From the NCBI GenBank assembly GCA_015501075.1, contig JADNYJ010000195.1:1-64000 (forward strand): 64,000 bases of DNA, written 5' to 3'. Positions 59,787 to 64,000 of the stretch are shown piece by piece. How positions within the stretch are numbered: the first letter of the stretch is position 1; every line of letters begins with the position of its first letter. Made by a program: the position numbers and the translations under genes. The notes below the pieces were generated by a model. The model ran no database searches. It had not been told where the DNA came from and worked only from the letters and a program-made list of their open reading frames with translations. Source of the stretch: Gymnopilus junonius. Taxonomy: Eukaryota; Basidiomycota; Agaricomycetes; Agaricales; Galerinaceae.

Positions 59787-62602
59787 ATGATCACAGCTAC
59801 GTTCGAGCAACCTCCCCAGGATTCCGGTACTTCAACTCCTTTGCCAGAAGATGCAGCTATTTCTTTTGATTACACTCAGGGATCTGTTTTTCTTCACAAG
59901 GGCATGATATACTACTCTCCAAATTGTTGTCGACCTGTTGTCATACCCCCGCATACAGTTCTTGTGGGGTGACCTGTTCAAGTCGACAGACGCATAGACA
60001 CATCAATGTTCAAACAACCAGTCTGGTGGACTGATCTATATGGATGGCTAAGTTTTGTACCTTTGTCCCCAATCTTCATGTATGCACCATTTGCGCCATT
60101 CTGTTGGATGCCACAAATCGAATGCATTCAAATCCAGCGAGGCCAAGAACCAGAAGATTGGTTTGAAATGCATGGCACTGACAGCCATGAATGGCAAGTA
60201 CATGAGCAGCTCATCGTGGAAGCAGCATGGTACCTTCAGCAACATTTCAGTGTTTCAGGCAACCCTCCTGTTGTTCCATTGGTATTCCATTATAATCGCT
60301 GCTACAAGAGTCATGGTGTGGCAAAGTGCATGATCTTGATAGCTCGAGACTGGCTCTCTATTTGGATGGGCTTTTTGTCCTACATTATATCATATATCAA
60401 CCTCATTCCTGCTTCCCATCGAAAGTCATCAGAACATTTGCATCTTCCACCATGGTATGGCTATCTCTTGAGCCAATGAAACTATCAGGGCTTCTGGCTC
60501 GACGGCCTTCTTTCTTCGACAGTCTGTACTTTTGACCTTAAGACTCCACATGCTGGGGTCGTGTTTCATTGGACAGAGGTTGACAAGCAACGCCCACCTA
60601 TTGAATGGTTTTATTCGCACAATGTCCCCTTATTTTTTCCTTGGACAAGTGTTGAAGAGAAGGCAATTCAGTACAATATCTCCCTTTCTTATCTTCAACC
60701 TCCTGTCGACCTAGTCCAGCAGGCATTGACTCTGATCTTCGACTCCCCAAGTGCTCCTTTAGCATAGCAGCCCTTATACTCACCAAGTATCTGGCACTTG
60801 GAGAGAGCCTTACAAATGAAACTTTGGACTTGCTCTGACTCGAGCATGCCCCATCCTCTGTTGTGCGGTTTATTGAGAAGCAAACCAATTGTCAACTTTC
60901 CACTCTCTTCGAGACTGAGGCTCTAGCGTTGCAAGCTCTGCACACTCTTTTGATGGAATCTCGCAATGCCAATCAAATAGCCGCTGAAAGTGCAGCTGCC
61001 TCCCCAACACAAACTATGATTGCGCCTTTTCCCAACGAAGATAAGGGAAAGTTGTACAACCATTTCGATGACTTCTTCATGGCCAGAGAGAAACGGCAGG
61101 CAGAGTTGCTCAAGGTTGAGTCTGTAGAGGATCGAGTTCATCGAGAAAATCATGAGCAGGACAGACCTCTGCACAATGTGTACATCTGGACAAAAATTTG
61201 GTCTTCTGGTGGCCGGGATGTTTATAACTGTGTTCGCCTTCATCCTGGTGCAAAGGAGACAGAGTGGTCTGAACATGAACTGTATCAGAAGGTATATAAT
61301 GCCATGGCCAATGAGTGGGATTTATGCGAAGACTTTCCCTCCCCCTTCAGGAATGCAGATGAACCTGATGCTGACTTGGACAACAATGAAGCACCTGTTG
61401 GCCATCCTTCCAATGATGGTGCTGATTCCCACCAGCCTTTGATCAGCACAGCTGAGCTTACAACCATTGTGCCAATGTCTTTGAGTGACAAAACTGCTGG
61501 AGAACTCTCACCACCTTCGTACTCTCATGATATTTTAGAAACTCTGAGGCTGGTATACGGTTACACACCACCCTTGGTGGATGTCAGCAGTTCTGACAAA
61601 CATGACTGGCATACTCTTCTACATACCCTTGGCTTTGTCAGCAGTCTGGATGAACTTCCCTTGATGGATTCAAACAGACATGCCATCACAGTCTTCATGG
61701 ACCAAATTTTCAATAGCTCTTCCATTCTCTCTGACATCAATGATCTCGACACAAGTAACTACCATCCTCTGCACCATCTTTTCAAATTTAATGAAGTTCA
61801 TCATCTATCAGACAAGCTTTTGGTTTTTTTTGGCCCCTGTTCTTCCTCCTGCAACTGGGCATTAGGGGTTGAATCCCTAGATGTAGCCCTGTATGTCTGC
61901 AGGTATATTCTTGAAAACCCAAAAGCACATACCATTGTCACTGTTGCACATCGCCTTCTTCAACGTGGGATGCGGTTTCATACTGTGTTGTCTCTTCCAT
62001 GCAGCCCTCAACAAGTAACAATTTCTCAATGCTACAAACCTCTAGCATATAGGTTCACAAATTACAAGTTTACATTCCATGATTTTGAAGCTGTGATGCT
62101 TAACTGCCAAGCTGTTCTCTCATCTCCACAGGGACGTGCTGCAGTATTGCAAGGTGGAATCATTGGGTGTATTGCAAGGGAGTATCTCAGCATGGATAGT
62201 GCCCTTGAGGGTCCTTCTGTTGAGGTCACTGCTCATCGTGCTGGTTTTATTGCTCCATCTGGGGCACATGGGCTGTCATACTGTGATGATGAATTGACCC
62301 AGAATGAGATTGCAATTATATGTGGGACATACACTCTATACACTTGTAAGTATTCCTACAGCTTGTTGCTTCTGTGTTTTCTGATTATTTAAACAGCAAC
62401 AAAAGGCCAAGTAGCAGTATGGTCATGGTTTCTGCCACCAGATGTCTGGAATCAACATCATGCTGGCTTAAGGTGGTCTGAATGGACAGAGCACTGTGAA
62501 ACATGGTTTATGAAGCTCATGGAAAACATACGCTCAGGGAAGTCTAAGCCAATGTCTTCAACTGAGTGGGGTTCAGCACTTAGAGGTTTTAAATTGGCAT
62601 GA
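59787..62602 (+). pseudogene. Transposon-associated gene with in-frame stops
   Basis: The ATG at 59787 (MITATFEQPPQDSGTSTPLP) opens a long frame. It continues after a TGA at 59970-59972 as PVQVDRRIDTSMFKQPVWW and after a TGA at 60477-60479 as NYQGFWLDGLLSSTVCTFDL. Then come IEWFYSHNVPLFFPWTS, FFMAREKRQAELLKVESVED, VYNAMANEWDLCEDF, and a long open stretch with SSPQGRAAVLQGGIIGCIAR and LTQNEIAIICGTYTLYT. After an intron at about 62347-62394 it ends GQVAVWSWFLPPDVWNQHHA, CETWFMKLMENI, and a stop at 62602. This is a common mushroom family of unknown function. Both TGA codons fit loss of CGA. A TAG at 60765-60767 may be in an intron. Confidence 0.6.
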
Positions 62603-63022
62603 GCATTAGTCGACAAGAATGCAGCTTGTGCCAGTGCCTTTATTGATGATGTCCTGCCTCTTTGATACTTTCAAGTCTCCTTGTTGTCTTCTGATGGATT
62701 TGTTGTAGTGCCTTTTGTATTCATTGTATAATATAAACTGCACAATATACCTTTTTAGTTTCCTAGGAGCTCTCTAACATCACTCACTGCAATTATGCCC
62801 TGCTGCAGCATGCCTTATAGGGTGCGCAATAATCTGAAAAGTCTAAAAAACAAAATAAAAAAGAATTGTTGTTGATTATTATGTAATTGATGGAAATGGC
62901 CCTTTTCATTTATTCATTCCCCACATTCGGTCACCTCGTCATTATTGTCGCAATAATTGGTGAGCTCTTTTATGTACTTCAAGTGAGTTGCATCTTTCTT
63001 GATAGCATGACACTCACGGCTG
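62603..63022. other. Gap after the transposon block
   Basis: AT-rich 3' flank with no gene. CG dinucleotides reappear after about 62.9 kb, which suggests the transposon block ends here. Confidence 0.35.
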
Positions 63023-63917
63023 ATGGCACAAGCAGTTTTCATGGCTGATGTACAGGAAAGTGTAACCTCGGTATCGAGCAAATCGAACAAGCTTCTTGCT
63101 TTCAGGACCATAAGCAACTTCCTCGCCTTTATCCAGCAACAGGGTTATATGGATGCCACTTCTGATAAAAAGGGCAAAGAACTCAAATTGGCTGTTGCAT
63201 TTTCGATCATAGCTTCACTGGAAACCGAAGTCGTCGCTGTTGGGACAAAACAGGAGATAGACGGTGTTCAGGTCATTGTCTGTTCTGATCTACCTGATCA
63301 TTTCCACCAAACACTTCAACAGCCTAGCTCATTATTTCAACATTTAATGCTCTTTGTGAGGAATCTCCATAATGACCATCCAGAATATGCAGGAACCTAC
63401 TATCAAAATGGACTGCCAAAAGTTATTCCCATCATGGTCCCACCTGCACTCAAAAAGGAACTGGATATGGAGAGTCTCACTGCATATGTTGATGAGCTCT
63501 GGTGAGTGTCATACATAAGGCTCGGATAACAAATTAACTTCTTATCTACCTCCTACATATAGTAAAGTTGCACCGAAAAAAGCTAATATCCATTACCTGC
63601 TTGCCCAACACATATACGTCATAAAGTCAATACTTGCCACGAAGGCCCTGGCAAGGAGGGAACATACAATCTTCTTTTGCGGTACATCATCGCCACCTCT
63701 TTTAGAAAGATGCAGGTTGGTTTCAGCATGTGTCAACACCTTACATGGACTCATTGAAAAGGCATCGTTAAATCTGCTGACTGAGAATTCCCCATTTCCA
63801 GAGGCGAAAGTTGACGATACTGCAGACAGTGAATTTTTGCGGATGTGGCCTACCCGGTTCGCACAAGACTGGCGTGAAAAGTATCCCATCATAAATGATT
63901 TGGCGCCCAATTTGTAA
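63023..63917 (+). CDS. Unknown protein, 277 residues, two exons
   Basis: Exons 63023-63501 and 63563-63917 join in phase (GT-AG, 61-nt intron) to 277 residues beginning MAQAVFMADVQESVTSVSSK and ending EKYPIINDLAPNL. The joined frame is free of stops and has several conserved-looking hydrophobic and aromatic positions (FLAFIQQQGYMD, HDHPEYAG-like NDHPEYAGTYYQ, TIFFCGTSSPPLL). No signal peptide, membrane helix or known motif was recognised. It lies just outside the CpG-poor block and looks less degraded. It could be a host gene or part of another mobile element, and an upstream exon before 63023 cannot be excluded. Confidence 0.5.
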
Positions 63918-64000
63918 AAGACCCCACAGCCCAGCTTTACAGCAGGGAGTCCTTGATTGAGTTCCATTCATTGATTCTTGATCTCCTTCGACATTTTAGA

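Larger units (their letters stand above)
51200..62800. mobile_element. Transposon-derived block with three degraded genes
   Basis: The block contains two minus-strand genes (51871-53296, 53587-58685) and one plus-strand gene (59787-62602). All belong to high-copy mushroom protein families that I recall only as transposon-associated and uncharacterised. It is CpG-poor compared with flanking DNA (by eye). I could not find terminal repeats or target duplications, so the ends are arbitrary and it may be more than one element. Confidence 0.5.

Overview
The window is fungal nuclear DNA, almost certainly from a mushroom-forming basidiomycete (Agaricomycetes). The reasons are genes broken by many 45-65 nt GT-AG introns, a DUF6533 membrane protein, a fungal ATP synthase subunit j, VPS11, and several lineage-specific repeat families. 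There are no operons, bacterial motifs, tRNAs or rRNAs. Coordinates come from splicing by eye; exon joins given explicitly were checked for phase, and spans marked approximate were not.

Layout. 1.7-8.7 kb: two genes and one broken remnant sharing a domain with a 'GVSIGDVG...FNIF' core. The second gene fuses it to a NACHT-like NTPase whose P-loop is degenerate. 9.0-11.0 kb: frameshifted remnant of an uncharacterised agaricomycete family. 11.9-14.2 kb (-): HMG-box regulator with many single-base frame breaks. 14.5-16.3 kb (-): DUF6533 membrane protein. 17.5-18.3 kb (-): internally deleted F-box copy. 19.1-22.4 kb (-): 896-residue CCCH/RS/coiled-coil protein. 24.5-26.7 kb (-): two tandem paralogues with a Gly/Asn motif and a coiled coil. 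28.1-29.8 kb (+): best-preserved F-box gene. 30.0-31.0 kb: partial duplicate of VPS11. 32.8-33.8 kb (-): multi-pass membrane protein. 34.5 kb: possible DUF3328 fragment. 34.9-39.6 kb (-): VPS11. 40.1-40.4 kb (+): ATP18, divergent from VPS11.

41-51 kb holds three more F-box copies in tandem, all damaged to different degrees, plus a 1018-bp hAT-like element with 15-bp terminal inverted repeats and 8-bp target duplications. 51-63 kb is a transposon-derived block with two genes on the minus strand and one on the plus strand. It looks poor in CpG, and in-frame TGA codons sit where CGA is the likely ancestor. A roughly 750-bp younger insertion interrupts its largest gene. The window ends with a two-exon gene of unknown function at 63.0-63.9 kb.

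Conserved core functions (VPS11 endosomal tethering, ATP18 respiration) look intact. The accessory families (NLR-like, F-box, DEAH-containing, transposon genes) are in active birth-and-death.
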